From positions 40,139,598-40,203,597 of the forward strand of contig NC_030385.2 in assembly GCF_001625215.2 (NCBI RefSeq): 64,000 nt of DNA. The letters run 5' to 3'. The notes beneath the pieces are model-generated. The model did no database searches. It was not told where the DNA came from and saw only the letters and a list, made by a program, of their open reading frames with translations. Both the position numbers and the translations under genes were made by a program. This document shows, piece after piece, positions 18,916-33,680 of the stretch. This DNA is from Daucus carota subsp. sativus (lineage: Eukaryota; Streptophyta; Magnoliopsida; Apiales; Apiaceae). Every line of letters starts with the position of its first letter. The first letter of the stretch is position 1.

Positions 18916-19432
18916 TGTTACAATTTTTTTATGTTCATAATTAAAGTTTTATTTTGATAAAATCATGTTGGCTAGCCATGAATAGATACTGCGAAATCAA
19001 AACATCTACATTTACCTCGTGCCAGAGGTGCCGATGCTAGAATGATGAGATAGTCTCGTACAAAAGCACAAAATTTAGATACCTGGAATAAGCACAACTT
19101 CTGGCATGTCGTCATTAACAAGAAACATTTGTTTTCATATGTCTTATCATTACTCAGGACAATAGGGTAAGTTTCAAAACTAAAGTTAGGGACAACAGTA
19201 TATTTCTTAGGTGTTTACGGAAAACCCCAATATTCCATCTGTAATCATGTCGATTTTATCAGGCACAATAAAGACAATACTCAATCAATCTTATTTTTTG
19301 GCTTAAGCCCATAATTGTTCAGTCAAGTGTTCCTCAGGATCATACTGCGCAAACTACATTTTTCTTTTTTGCTCTTTAATGTTTCTGCAGAAATTCTAGC
19401 ATCAAGTTCCAGAGAGAAATATTTCTATCTGT
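18916..19432. other. Intergenic between the UGT cluster and the kinase gene
   Basis: Between the wrecked UGT (minus) and the kinase start (plus). It must contain the kinase promoter and leader, but no element stands out. Confidence 0.4.
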
Positions 19433-22400
19433 ATGTCCATGGAAACTCAGAGTGTAGTTGTGATTCAAGATGCATCAAGTGAAGCTTGTTGGGAGGCCAT
19501 CAGATGGGTCTTGCACGGCTTATCTTTGAAGACGGGGGACATGGTCACTCTCATTTCAGTTCTTACCCGGCCTCATAATACTAGTTCAAGGTCTTACATG
19601 GGAACTAAGAAATCGGGTAAGAATTCATCAGTCACCACAAATTCTTTCGCCTTCAACTTATTTTTTCTTGATTTCTGTTCTTTTTTTCCCTTGTTCAATA
19701 AGTATTCAAATTATGACGCGTCACTTCCAGGAAATATCTTTTTCTGATGGACTAAAATCACACAGATGACAGAGAATAATTATTTAACTTAAATGAATGG
19801 GCTGTTTCCCTGATATTCTTGTCAACCTCTGTCATAGTTGGATACATGAGCCGAGAGGATAGTCCAATGCTTGGAGCAAATCACGAAACAGTGGAAGATC
19901 TAACTGCAAAGAAGATGGAAGAGTATCAAAACAGCCTAGAACACATTCGGATCACCAAGCTATATCACATCCAAAAGGTCCTAACAAATCCATGATTATA
20001 ATTGCATTTGAAGTATTAAAGTAAAGTTCAATACAAAAGCCACTCCGTTAATTACTAGTTTACAACTATAAAAGCTTCATATTATTCAGTATCTGATATT
20101 CTTTCCAGTTAATAGATTTGTTGGGATTCAGGTCTTGTTCAACGTCATGGTACTGGATGCAGGACACTCGGCAAAGGTGGTTGCTTTAGAAGCAGCTAAG
20201 CAACTAAGCGCGACATGGGTGATACTTGACAGGTTTCTGAGCATAACTGATGTATTAGTGCTACAACTTAAAAATTGTTATATGAAATATTGTCCCTATT
20301 ACATGTTTGAGAACACTGATTTTTATACAGGAAAATAAAGAAAGACCAAAGGTATTTCCTTGAAAGACTGTCCTGTGGAATATCAAAGATGAAACGCCAC
20401 AACAGCATTGAAAAATTAAGAGGGCCTAAAGAAAATAAGATTAGCAGGAATCTGTCAGTAATACGATGTTCGTATGATGAGATGTTACCAGGACCTGAGG
20501 ACGGTGATGATCTTTTCAGCATAGAACTCTATCCTCTAGGTTAGACATAAATGCCACTGCTATAATTTATTATACAGGATGTCTGTTTCGCTTAACATTG
20601 ATTATGATAAGTGATGCAGATTTAAGTTCAAGTGAAGGGAGTACCCAATCAAGAACCTCCAGTTTATGTGAAGATGTGACCACTGCTTACTTCGATCTTG
20701 GTGGAAGTGGGAGAATAGCAACTGAAGCAAACATGAATTATCTTGAAAACAAAATAACATGCAACAACAGCACAGAAGAATCTATCAGATGTTTGAATAC
20801 TAATTACATGTCTGATAATTCACTATGTTCAATCTGCAAGAATAGAAGGCCATCGATCTTTTTTGAAAGTGAATTTTCCTACGCAAAGATTATTGATGCA
20901 ACTGGTGGGTTTTCTCCCAGCAACTTGATTTCTGCTGGTGAACACGGATCTGTTTACAGAGGTACCCTATCAAATGCCGTAAAAGTTGCTATTAAAGAAC
21001 AAAAGTATACGAGCTTCCAGTGGGAGAAGAAATATGAATTGGAAGTTGAGGTAATTAGAAGTATCAGACACAACAATGTGGTCATGCTGCTGGGATCCTG
21101 TTCAGAAGATAGCAAAAGGTTTCTTATTTACGAGTATCTGTGTTACGGTTCGCTAAACCAACACATAGAAGGTAAGAACATATCATACAGATTTGCATGT
21201 GAAGTATTACTATGTGATTAGTATCAATATGAACTTGGTGGCTTGCTTGATTTAGATCAGAGGTGCAGAACTTTGACCTGGAAAGAAAGGCTGACAATTT
21301 TGCTTGGTGCCTCGAGAGGTTTATACTATTTGCACAGGAACAACATAATCCACCGAGACATAAGGCCAAAGAATATATTTCTGACCCATGACCATGAACC
21401 ACTGGTACTGATTAAAACTGTCAATAATCTTTTATTCATAAACATCATTGATAAACCATTTACACACTGAGAAATTTGTCAGCTAGGAGGCTTTGGACTA
21501 GAAAGAACAGAATATGAATCAGATCCCTCATGCAATCACCAAGTAATAGGTACTTCCGCGTACATGGCACCAGAATATGCAGAAAGTGGGCACTTAACAA
21601 CCAAGGCAGACGTGTATGCATTCGGGGTTGTTCTACTAGAGTTGGCCACAGGCCGGAATACTACAGAAAAGACGATAGAGAAGGGAGGCTTGTTGGAATG
21701 GGTAACAAAATCAGTTCACCACAATATTTCTGTATTACCTTATATTCCTTACAAATCCAGACCTTCTCGGGTTACTAGATTCTGATGTGCAATATATATT
21801 TTTGTTCTCACAGGCAAGACCTCACATAAAGGAAAGCAAGTATGCTGAGTTGATTGATCCCAGAATTGTCAACCCCAGTGAGGCTTACCAATTCTTTCTG
21901 ATGATGCGATTAATAGAAAAATGTCTCCGCGAGGATCCACATAAAAGATTGTCAATGGATGAGGTAACCATCTGTCCTGGACCTTGCTTCAACTATTTCC
22001 ATTGAAAGATTATAATGTGATTTTGCGTCCTGAGTGTGCGGCGGATCCAGGGTCCGAGCCAAGTGGGGTCCAATTTTTTTTAAACATGATAGGTAGCAAA
22101 ATTAATATCATAGAATAAGTCTGATGTTATAATATTTACATATGTGAGCTTGATTTCGAATACATTCTGGTTCAACTTGAATTCTTTCTTCACTTTCAAT
22201 ATAATGATTGTTGGTTCGATTACGCTTTGTTTTGATCACAAATTTATCCATGGTAAAGTTAAAACCTAAAAAATAATAAAACAATTTTCAAATAACAATC
22301 TAAAATAATTATCAACTATAAAAAAATCCTTACAATTCCCTATAGCCAGAACTATGGAAGTTAAAATCCCTAATTATTATCCTAAAAATAAGACTACCAT

Positions 22401-23190
22401 CACGCATGAGGCATAATACCTAAACTAAAGGGGCAGGGGGAATATTAGATTAATTGGGGGAAAACATACCTCTATAATGTGATTTGATTATACAAAGAAG
22501 CTTTGAGCTTTCTTGGCCGTTCTTCCGGTCGTTGCGTTGCTCTTCAGTCTTGTCTTCATCACTCTGCACCTGTGAGCACAAATGACTTGCTATTATTTTG
22601 TGTTTACTTTTCTTGGCCCGGGCTTGAATTTTTTGGCCCCATATCATCTTTATTGGCCCCATTTTATATTACAGTTCTGATTTTTTATACATAAAAAAGT
22701 AGGTTTTTTTTTTATAAAAATTCAAGTGGGGTCAGGGGCCCCCACCTGACCCCTGTGTATCCGCCACTGCTGAGTGTTACATTAGGTGTCCAACACGGTG
22801 TACAAGTGTCAAACTCGACAATATTTTCAAAATTCTGTGTGCTTTTTGTTTCGCACCCTACTTATTAAAATTCAATTTTTTGGCTTTTTGAAGGTGGTTT
22901 TAACACTAGAACACATCATGGAAGAGAATTCACGGAGCGAAGCCAAAAAACTCAGACGTCAAGACTCGGACTTATCAAGCATCGTATCAAAGACGAAAGA
23001 ATCTACAGAACAAGTAAAAGCTCATAACAACTCATCAGAATCAAGCAATAACAAGTCATCAGAATCAACAGCGACAGTGTCAGGTAGAAGATCAAACGCG
23101 AGTTCTAGCTCCTGGGCTGACAGACGTAACAGTTTCAAAGGTTTTTTTAAGAATGGACCACAAATATTTTACGATGAAATGCTCGGCTGA
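19433..23190 (+). CDS. USP-domain receptor-like cytoplasmic kinase, probably inactive (DFG reads GFG)
   Basis: Nine exons join in frame to 666 residues: 19433-19616, 19838-19977, 20132-20232, 20331-20539, 20620-21171, 21256-21404, 21483-21701, 21814-21963, 22894-23190. Residues 1-140 resemble a universal-stress-type alpha/beta domain ([20 protein letters not shown]...). A Cys/Arg motif [12 protein letters not shown] near 282-293 precedes the kinase. Kinase motifs: glycine loop GEHGSVYRG (318-325), VAIK Lys337, HRDIRPKN (428-435), and GFG at 448-450 instead of DFG, then MAPEY. The tail is Ser-rich. Plants annotate this family as 'inactive protein kinase' (SELMODRAFT_444075-like), but most members keep DFG, so losing the Mg-binding Asp is notable here. 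It probably acts as a cytosolic or membrane-side scaffold. The last intron (930 bp) holds a hAT MITE. An upstream coding exon cannot be excluded. Confidence 0.85.
22038..22769. mobile_element. hAT-type non-autonomous element in the last kinase intron (732 bp)
   Basis: Ends GCGGCGGATCC(AGGGTC) and (GGGGTCAGG...)GTATCCGCCACTG are inverted. Both sides carry the 8-bp duplication CTGAGTGT (22030-22037 and 22770-22777). 'CAGTGGCGGATCC' ends are common in plant hAT MITEs. It has no transposase, and lies wholly between exons 8 and 9 of the kinase gene. Confidence 0.85.
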
Positions 23191-23312
23191 ATTAATATAT
23201 ATTTCTTCATCCTAATTACAAGTTCATCACAAACAATGATAGAAAGACTTTGGGGTTATGATTTTAGAATGGTGATTTCGTATCCGAAAGAATATTAGAA
23301 CGGAGGAGCTTA

Positions 23313-24372
23313 GAGCATCTCCAACCATCTAAAACTCTTGCTAAAAGATGAGTTGGCATACTTTTTTTTTTTTTTTTTTACTGAAATGCACTTGCCCGCA
23401 ACGAGATACAACAATACTCCGAGGAGTTTCTTTCATTCAAAAAGCTTATTATCTAACCGAAAGACATGAAAATGTCTCCGGAAGTTTAGACAATAATACT
23501 TAATGTCCGAAAAGAGAAACGTCACATCTTGTATGATCATGCTACCTGAAACAAAAACAATCCATTAATAACATGAAAAGTAATTATAAATTAATTATTA
23601 AAATAGTATAGTTCGTCAAAAAAAAAAGTAGTTGGATGAAATAATAAATATAAAATAATCTGTCAAAAATAGAAGATAAATATAAAAACAAAAATATATC
23701 TAACCAAAGGGAGACCCTTTGGCTAGATATATAACAAGCTGAATAATTACTAAGAATATAATTAAATAATTAATAAGAACTAAAATATAAATATAAAAAT
23801 ATAACTTTGATATTCAAAATGATATTTAAATTTTAGATAACAAGTTAAATATAATATATAAGCCAACAAAGTGGCACCAAATTGCCCCTACTAGGCCAAG
23901 AATTTACGCCATCAATCATGGCCACCCATATATGGTACATAAATTTAAATGCATTCATTTACAAGATTCAAAATTCAAATCACCCATAAATGGTGCAAAT
24001 AGATTTAAATGCATTCATTTACCAGATTCAAAATCCGAATATGTAAATAAAAAGATTTAGCGAACAGCTCCAAAAACTCAACTCCAACCATGATGAGTTG
24101 TTGTCTATATATTTAGCCATGGATGGCTAAATTTGTCGAACCTCTCTGTAAGAAAATCTGTAGGAAGATTGTATATCATTTATTACCATATTAAACTGAT
24201 ATATTCTATTTTAACAATTTAAAATATTAGTAACATACTATTTTTAAATTATAGCCAACCAATATAGCCAGTACTATTGTAGCAAAATGTTTTACAGGTT
24301 CAGCAAATTTTACATTATGTCTTACAGGTCCAATTTAGCCAACGATTATAGCCAACGCCGTTGGAGATGCTC
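23313..24372. mobile_element. MITE-like element with GAGCATCTCCAAC ends
   Basis: Starts GAGCATCTCCAACC and ends GTTGGAGATGCTC, a widespread plant MITE terminus. Flanks differ (TTA left, TGC right), so no target duplication is seen. A T-tract with 'actgaaatgcacttgcccgc' near 23370 may be a second insertion inside it. Confidence 0.5.
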
Positions 24373-25016
24373 TGCATATGCAGATTAACAACCTATTCAA
24401 CTGGTCGACAAGAAGGTCAAACTTTGTTAAGTTATGATTCCAACTTTTTTGAATAACCAAATTTATGAGATAAATTTATGACTAAAATTCAAAGCAACTT
24501 AAAATTCTTGTAATATTCGGTTAATATAACTTAAAATTTATAAAAATATTATAATATTCGGTTGATATAACTTAAAATTTATTAAAATATTATAATATTC
24601 AAAATTTGATGAATTTTGGCATTTATAAAATAATAAATTTTATGAAATTTTTTTTAAGTCTAAATTAAATTTTATAAAGACTCTGTATAAATCAAAATCA
24701 CTAACATTTTATGAGAATCCGCAAAATTATTATCAATCCAGTAAAATTTAAAAACATCTCTCACAATATACGTCAAATATACCAATCTAAAAACATTATT
24801 TATTAAAAAAAAATGACATATAATCACAAATAATATTTTTATTTGACACTTTATCAATTATTTATCAAATTGTGGAGGATACTTTAACTCAAAAATTACG
24901 AATCAAACTGTCAAAAGAAATACAGAATAAAAAATTCAAAATAATAATTTACGAAAAAGAAATCTTAGTCATAAAAGTATTTTTTCAAAAGAAAAATGTT
25001 GAAAATATTTATTATC

Positions 25017-25026
25017 TTATATATAC
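25017..25026 (+). promoter_or_regulatory. TATA box of the calmodulin gene
   Basis: TTATATATACAC lies about 110 bases before the calmodulin ATG (25132), followed by a pyrimidine-rich leader (TCTCTCTCGCTCGCTCC). Placement fits a start near 25050. Confidence 0.5.
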
Positions 25027-25131
25027 ACCCATATATCTCTGCACACACTCACATAGTCGCATAACATAAAGACTAATTCCGTTAATTTCATTTCTCTCTC
25101 GCTCGCTCCGATTCAAAATCTCGCCGGAAAA

Positions 25132-27290
<2,159 letters not shown>

Positions 27291-28572
27291 GGACCACTCA
27301 TCCCAAAACTAAAGCTTTTGAGAAGATTTTCTAAATTATAGTAGAAGGGACTGGGGAGAAAAGTTTGAGATGTCTATCTATCTCTAGAAACTCTTAGTCT
27401 TTTGTGGATGTGTCCGCTTTCTGTTTAAGTTGCTTTCTTAGTGTCTTTGGGTATCTGTACTCGTTTTATTTTGGGCTTTACATTTGCTTTCTTTCCTGTC
27501 TTTTCTTAATGATGCTATGATGAACCTGGAACAGTCGCAACATATTTTCTTTTTTGCTTTCCGGTAATTTTTTTATTTATATTGACTTTTGCTCTGTGGA
27601 GAAGGCAGTTTCGTCTAAAGTCCCCTTGCGTAATGAATGAGTAGTATAGTCAGGTAACCTTTTATTTGACAGTTGCTTCCTTGTGACATATTATTGTGTT
27701 TGTTGGTTTGCTGAGCAAATGTTTGGTAAAAGAAACCAACATATGGCTCACAATCCTATAATCACTCGAGGATTGTACTAAATGATGGATGGGAAGTATG
27801 AACAGCTTTGAAGCTCCGAAACACAAGGTAAGGTTATTTTGTATAGTTTATGTGTGAGCTCTTTTATCTTTGAATGAATTATCATTTGTAACTTCTTCAT
27901 ACATCTGCCAAGTTGACATTATTATCTAATATATTTTAAAAATGTAGGAAATTCCTGTTTAGCACACCCTGGTATGGGGGAGTGGGTGCTTGAAGTCGGA
28001 CAACGGTAGTTGAACCTTTTCGAACAAAGACTTGACCTGTGTATGTAGCATAAGAAGGATGTGATAACAGTACGTTGTTCCACCAACTTTGTTTATATCC
28101 AAGATTTGTGGACTGCTTTGATTAGCCGTATTGACTTTGCTGATTATGCTTTAGACTAGTGAAGAAAAGGATTATGGGTATTGGATAATAATTCCAGTGC
28201 TGGAATTTGCTTGCATAGACTCTTGGTGAATTTTACATGGAGTTGGTTGACACAATCTATGTTCTAATGTAAAGGAGTTCTGCCCCACCCGTGAATTGGA
28301 CTTGTTAAGAAAAAATGGATCATATGGAGGATGTTCTCTCCAACAGTTGTTCCACCGTAAGAAATTGATTTCCTGAACAGCTACATAATCTGTGCGGCAA
28401 TGAAGTAACATATTTGCTACAAGCTATAATAACATGGTTGCTGCAAAGTCTGCAGTCTGCACATTTCTTGTTACAGTTATACTACCATATACTTTTGCAA
28501 AGGTCAAACACATTATTTCAAAAAAAATTACATTGTTGTATGTTCAGAATTAATTTCAAAATATAATATATA

Positions 28573-29444
28573 GAGAAAAATTATTTGGAGTCCTTGGAGT
28601 CCCAATCCAGACCCTTCATTTAATTTAGATCCAATGGCTGCTATTCTATTAGATGTTTTTTATTTAATATAAAATTTAAGTTTTATTTAATATACAAATA
28701 AGAGGTGGCCGGGTTAGTTTTCAGCCATGTATGTACGTGAGACAAGGGTCAGTTACAACTACCGAGTGCTTTTAAAATGTCGCAAATAGAAGTACAATGT
28801 TCTGTAGTTTCATGTATATCATCCTAGAGTTGTTTCCATTGTGTTTCTCAACAATTATCCTTCATCTTCTCCACTTGCAGAATACTCAACATTAAACGTA
28901 CTACTTCCGTTGATTGCTCATGTTTTGCACTTTATCTTGCACTTCTATCATGTTCTGCACTTTTTCTTCTATTTGTGTGTCTTCTGTAATTTTCCGTTCT
29001 GGCAGAACAGAAATACCTATTACCCTGCTGAACAAAAATACCTCTTAATTAACATTTTTATGCAGAACAATGAACTTTTTTAGAACAATGAACTCATGTT
29101 CTGCATATGGCAACCATGTCTTGCGTTCTTCAAGCCAAACTTTCTGATTACCTTCAATTTCTCGGGAAGAACAATATCCTCCATTTGTTACTTAAAAAAT
29201 AAATATTGTTCTCGGGGTACCAATTAACTGATTGATTAAAGTGCGGGATATGCTTGCACTTAATCACAACTTAAGTCACGTGTGTACTTTTTTTGATTAT
29301 ATGTATACTTCAGTTTTTCAAATTAAAAAAACAAACTGTTTTAATCAATTTTTAATCTAGGCCATTGATTGATATATCTTTTTGATGGTGGATGTTGTGG
29401 TCTCCAAAGACTCCAAATTTTTGGGTCTCCACAGACTCCAACTC
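28573..29444. mobile_element. MULE-like non-autonomous element
   Basis: Flanked by ATAATATATA on both sides (28563-28572 and 29445-29454). The ends carry imperfect inverted ATTTGGAGTC(C/T)TTGGAG blocks near 28583 and 29399. The flanking repeat is AT-rich, so chance similarity is possible. No transposase frame. Confidence 0.45.
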
Positions 29445-29460
29445 ATAATATATAAAATAG

Positions 29461-29651
29461 CTGTTAGAAACTAATATACACACTGTTATCTTTCATTTCA
29501 AATAGTTAAAATTAACGGCCGTTTTTAACGGGGTGGTGGGTCAAGGTTACAAACTAAAACCTAATACAAACTTTGGGCTATGAACTGCCACGTTTCAAAG
29601 TGTTGGTACTCATTTGTTAATGAGCCAATGTCCAAGGGTACAAAGTGCAAT
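29461..29651. repeat. Solo arm of a foldback element
   Basis: This stretch matches, at roughly two thirds identity by eye, one arm of the foldback element at 48461-49122: 'ctaatatacacactgtta', then 'gttaaa(g)ttaa', then a final 'acaaagtg(c/t)aat'. The other arm is absent, so it is a relic. Confidence 0.45.
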
Positions 29652-30545
29652 AATCTATTAATATTTTAATCCTTTAATCCTGTGTCTCATGTTCTCTTAA
29701 AACGGACCCAGTGGAAAATGACAAACTGCCTCTTACATCGGAGAAGTAATCCTTCTCTTTGTAGAAACCAATTCATTCCTGGAAGATACAGAATTTTGTC
29801 CAACTCACAGAGAGGTGGGCTTCGGTGGATGCTGGTAGGGTCGGTATCAGACGACTATTTGGTCCGTTGGTCGTAACTAACCAGTAACCACATGTTATTC
29901 CATGCTATTCCAATGATTTGATGAAATATTTGTCATGAAGTTGACACGAGCTCTTTTATTTAAAAATTGATACATAGATTTACATATAATTAATATTTAA
30001 ATTTTATTGTAAGATTAGATGTATTCATAATATTATGAGGATAATAGAATAGTAACGAAGATAATTATTCTTTAATGCTTAATCCCGTAACATTGTTTTT
30101 CTTGTTACAAATCAGTCAGATAAACCCAAAAAGATATTTAAAATGACTCGATTTTACCACGCCAGCATTTAAGTGGTTTGGTAATTATTTAGACCATAAC
30201 CAGCTGTACAAACATAACCCTAGTCCCCAGAGCAATCTTGAGAAGTTGTACATGTATTCTTCTATATGAATATCACATTCTCCCCTCCAAGCCACTTTAT
30301 GAAATTACAATTTACATAATCCCGGTGGCAGATAATTCATCCGACAAAACTCAAAATTGTGTTCCTAAATATCAATGCTTAAAACCCAAAGGGAACAATT
30401 TACTTCCCCAGTACAAAGCTGGAATAACAGACTAGATTGAGGTCAAAAGTATACAACAGAAAAAGGTTCAATTCACAATTTGGGCCTTCGCCAGGCTATT
30501 GTGGATGCTAACATTTACAGGATTTGATTTGGAAGATCAGAGTGC

Positions 30546-33195
30546 TCACCTGTTAAGTGGCTTGTAGAGGACAACTGTTACATACTTGGACTGGAATCTA
30601 TTAGTCATACCAAGAGCAACAACAGACTGGGATGCCCATCCTTTCTCTATAAAGAGGTGGTTAAGTACTACGTGTTGGGGTTTCGGAGGAGAGGAAGATT
30701 CGTCATCTGAGTCGCCTCCAAGAACTGTTTCATGGAGCTGGGATGGAACTACCACTGGGTCCTTTGCATAATCTTCATCTCCAGGAAAAGCTTGGCAATA
30801 GCTGGAGTCTGGTGATGATGGGACCTCAAACTCTGCAACACTATCTAGATTCTCGGGGACATAATCCTGCACATGCATAAACCTCCTTAAAATACAAATT
30901 ACAAACTAAAATAAAAAAAGTTCTGAATTACATTGAAATATAGCACTTATAGCACATATTATGCAAATTGATCGTTGAGAGATGAAGAAAAATACAATGA
31001 AGTCAGATTCCGGAAAAGGTTTACCGATTGACGGAAAAATCAAGTTAAAACTGAGGGGATTATGTTCGATCATACGTGAGAGTGCGTATATTAGTTGTGT
31101 ATGGTGACTTCTAGGGCCCATTAGATTAAATTCATCTAAGGGCCTAGATTAAGTTTGTAGTTTGTACTCTAATTTGGTTTGCATTAGGCAATTGCCTATA
31201 TATATATAAACGGTGAGACAGAACAAATTATGTAGTAGAATCCTTGGCAATTTCATGTTTTAGATATGAGTAGAGCAAGTTATTACATATAACTACCTCA
31301 TATACAACTGCTTCCATAGAAGAGAAACACAAGCATATGTGTAACATAATGCGTTATAACTTTATTCAGCTACACACCATCTTCAGACCTCATTTAGTGT
31401 TACCAAATAAAAAGTTCCACTATGTTCTGACTTCTGAATAAGCTCATTATAAGATAAGCAAGTCATGCAAATGCCTTAAAATGACATCCAAAGTTGGCTG
31501 GTCCTCTAATAATAACTCAAATTATGGAAAGACAAAAAAAAAACACAGGAACATAACTAATGAACTTAAAATGATATCAAAATGTTTGTATGACTAAAGG
31601 CAATTTACATTTGCACTTACCATCCATTCATCTTGTGCATCAAGACAGAGTGGGTAAGAGATATATTAAATTATCTGGTAAGTTATACACATCATCTATC
31701 CATCTTCCAAAATATGTAAGGATTATTCAGTAAACCTTATCATTGATGCAAACCATATAATGATTTGGATTATATGCTATAAACCTAACCAAGTAACTAA
31801 GTCAACAGTAAAATATGCCTAGCTGAATTTTTAACTCACATTGACATCAAGAAGATTACAAACACCGCCGACGTCATCAGCTACTGAAGGAAGATCGGGA
31901 ATATATCTGTGTTCTCCATCCACTAAGAATTTGTAATGATATATTCCTGAAGTCAGTACCAAGAGAATAGTATGATCCTTGCCAGCTCTTTGTAACGCCC
32001 TCCTGTGAACATATATTACATGATTACATGGGTAAAATTATATCAACCACAAACTATTTGCATTCGGTAATAAATCCTTCTCTTAAATGTACATAATCTT
32101 GTTGTTGAAACTCACCTGGACTTCCAGTTATCCCAAGATCCTTCTACAGACACATCATTACCACCATAGTTCCATGTTATTAGAGTAGGTATTCCTCGCT
32201 GAGGAACATCCATAGCATCATCAACTTCAGTCTGCCACATTTGATCAGAAGAAGGGCCATCATTCCGTTGCAGAGGAGCAACAGGTACCTGTTGATTAAT
32301 TCGGGAACAAAATTGAGTCACTTAAACAGACACATCAAACAAACATAAAGTTGGTGCACCAGAGCATGAATAGTGATTACGGTTTGTAAAACCAATTCAA
32401 GAATTTTGCATCTCACATGTGTAATAGGATTTAAAAAGTACAAACGAAATTATCTCAAAGGAGCTTGGCATTGTAAAACCAGGCTAATCAACAGAAACGC
32501 CTCACTAACGCACAGAAGATGATGAGACATAATAATCTCTATGTAAACTTTAACATTTGTTACGAGCTTCAACTCTCCACAAGGATCTGTACAAACATTG
32601 TAGCTTTAGCTTTAGGCACAAATAAGTCAAATACTGGACCGACTAGAAACTCAGGCCGATACAACCAGACAGTATACTCACGTCCTAACTTCTATCACTT
32701 ATTTCAAGCATTAACTCTCCACAAGATCATTGTGAAACAATTTATCATCTCCAGCAGATTTCATCATCAAATCTATACGAGCAACACAAGCACAGGTGAA
32801 AAACCGCAGTGCTGACAAATTTTGACATCTCGAGCAGATTTTATCATCAAAATCAATATAAATTGAGGCAACAAACACAACACTCGAACAATCAAATAAC
32901 AAACAATTCAACTCAATAAAATCAACAATCATCACAACAACGAACTAGCAAGCCCTAATTAAAGAACAAAGTCAAACAAAGTCAAACTAAAGTCAAAAAA
33001 GCAAGTCGATCAAGAAGCATATACCTGCGGAGCAAAGATGAGAGGAGATCTCGAGCGCGGAGGACTATTCGAAGGAGAATTATTCATAGAATCAGTAGAA
33101 GCAGCTGACGCGAGGCGAGGCGCGTGAGGATCACGAGCAGAATCGTCATTGGATCTCGCGAAGGAGTCGTCTTCTTTAGCGCTCGCATTGCCCAT
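30546..33195 (-). CDS. SnRK1 (SNF1-related kinase) regulatory subunit beta, AKINbeta1/GAL83-like
   Basis: Four exons on the minus strand, 33195-33025, 32288-32116, 32002-31840 and 30866-30546, join in frame to 275 residues, a normal length. MGN at the start fits N-myristoylation at Gly2, which tethers the kinase to membranes. Ser/Pro-rich linker up to about residue 60. The glycogen-binding (AMPK-beta CBM) domain, about 95-170, has PTLITWNYGG, VEGSWDNWKS and YHYKFLVDGEHRYIPD. The C-terminal ASC domain, about 185-275, has HLFIEK and ends KYVTVVLYKPLNR, joining the alpha and gamma subunits. Role: scaffold of the plant energy sensor. The TGA stop lies inside a perfect donor-like CAG|GTGAGC, so alternative splicing there would remove it. 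The first frame would otherwise run into VYAS, which is intron. Confidence 0.93.
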
Positions 33196-33256
33196 GGATA
33201 CAGATCTGTATGTATAGGTTTGCTTTGCTGTATGTATAATAATAAAAATGTGTGTG

Positions 33257-33269
33257 TTTTTATATATAC
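33257..33269 (-). promoter_or_regulatory. TATA box of the SnRK1 beta gene
   Basis: The minus strand reads GTATATATAAAAA about 65-75 bases upstream of the ATG at 33195, at a sensible distance for a short leader. Confidence 0.45.
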
Positions 33270-33467
33270 GTACAGAGCAGAACGTCTGTGTGTATAGGTT
33301 GGGGATAATGGGATATGGATAAAGGGGATTTCATAATTTAATTCTGATTTGATTGATGATATAATGTTCGAGTGGAATGGATATATACGAGTGCTGCTAC
33401 GTTGAAAAAAGCCAGCTATTTTGACAACTATTAATAACTCTGTGTGCGTGCTGCCATGTGCGATACT

Positions 33468-33680
33468 TCCTCTGTTTTGAAATATAAATTATTTTGATTT
33501 TTTGGCACGCACGGTAAGTCTTCTGACCGCATAGTTAAAATCATTATTTTTGAAATTTTTTTTTAATAAAAATATATGATTAATATTATAATTCAGAAAA
33601 AAAAAATTAAAAATAATAATTTTATCTATGTAGTCAAAGCAATTAGAATTGTGTGCCAAAAAGTCAGGCGACCTATATTA
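33468..33680. mobile_element. Possible Stowaway-like MITE
   Basis: Left end CTTCCTCTGTTTTGAAATATA and right part form imperfect inverted arms sharing TTTTTTGGCAC(G/A)CA and ATAG(T/A)TAAAAT(C/T)ATTATTTTT. TA flanks both ends. The ends are diverged, so this is tentative. Confidence 0.35.

Larger units (their letters stand above)
23191..25131. other. Intergenic between the kinase and calmodulin genes, AT-rich
   Basis: Holds a MITE-like element (23313-24372), then plain AT-rich sequence up to the calmodulin promoter. No open frame here looks real. Confidence 0.5.
27291..30545. other. Intergenic between calmodulin and the SnRK1 beta gene
   Basis: Begins with the calmodulin 3' UTR (about 250-300 bases). 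Beyond that are a MULE-like element (28573-29444) and a fragment of a foldback element (29461-29651). The short open frames are low-complexity or transposon-derived. Confidence 0.5.

Noticed and set aside
29682-29876. 64-codon plus frame in spacer
   Set aside because: Single short frame with no homologue recognised and no promoter or splice context.
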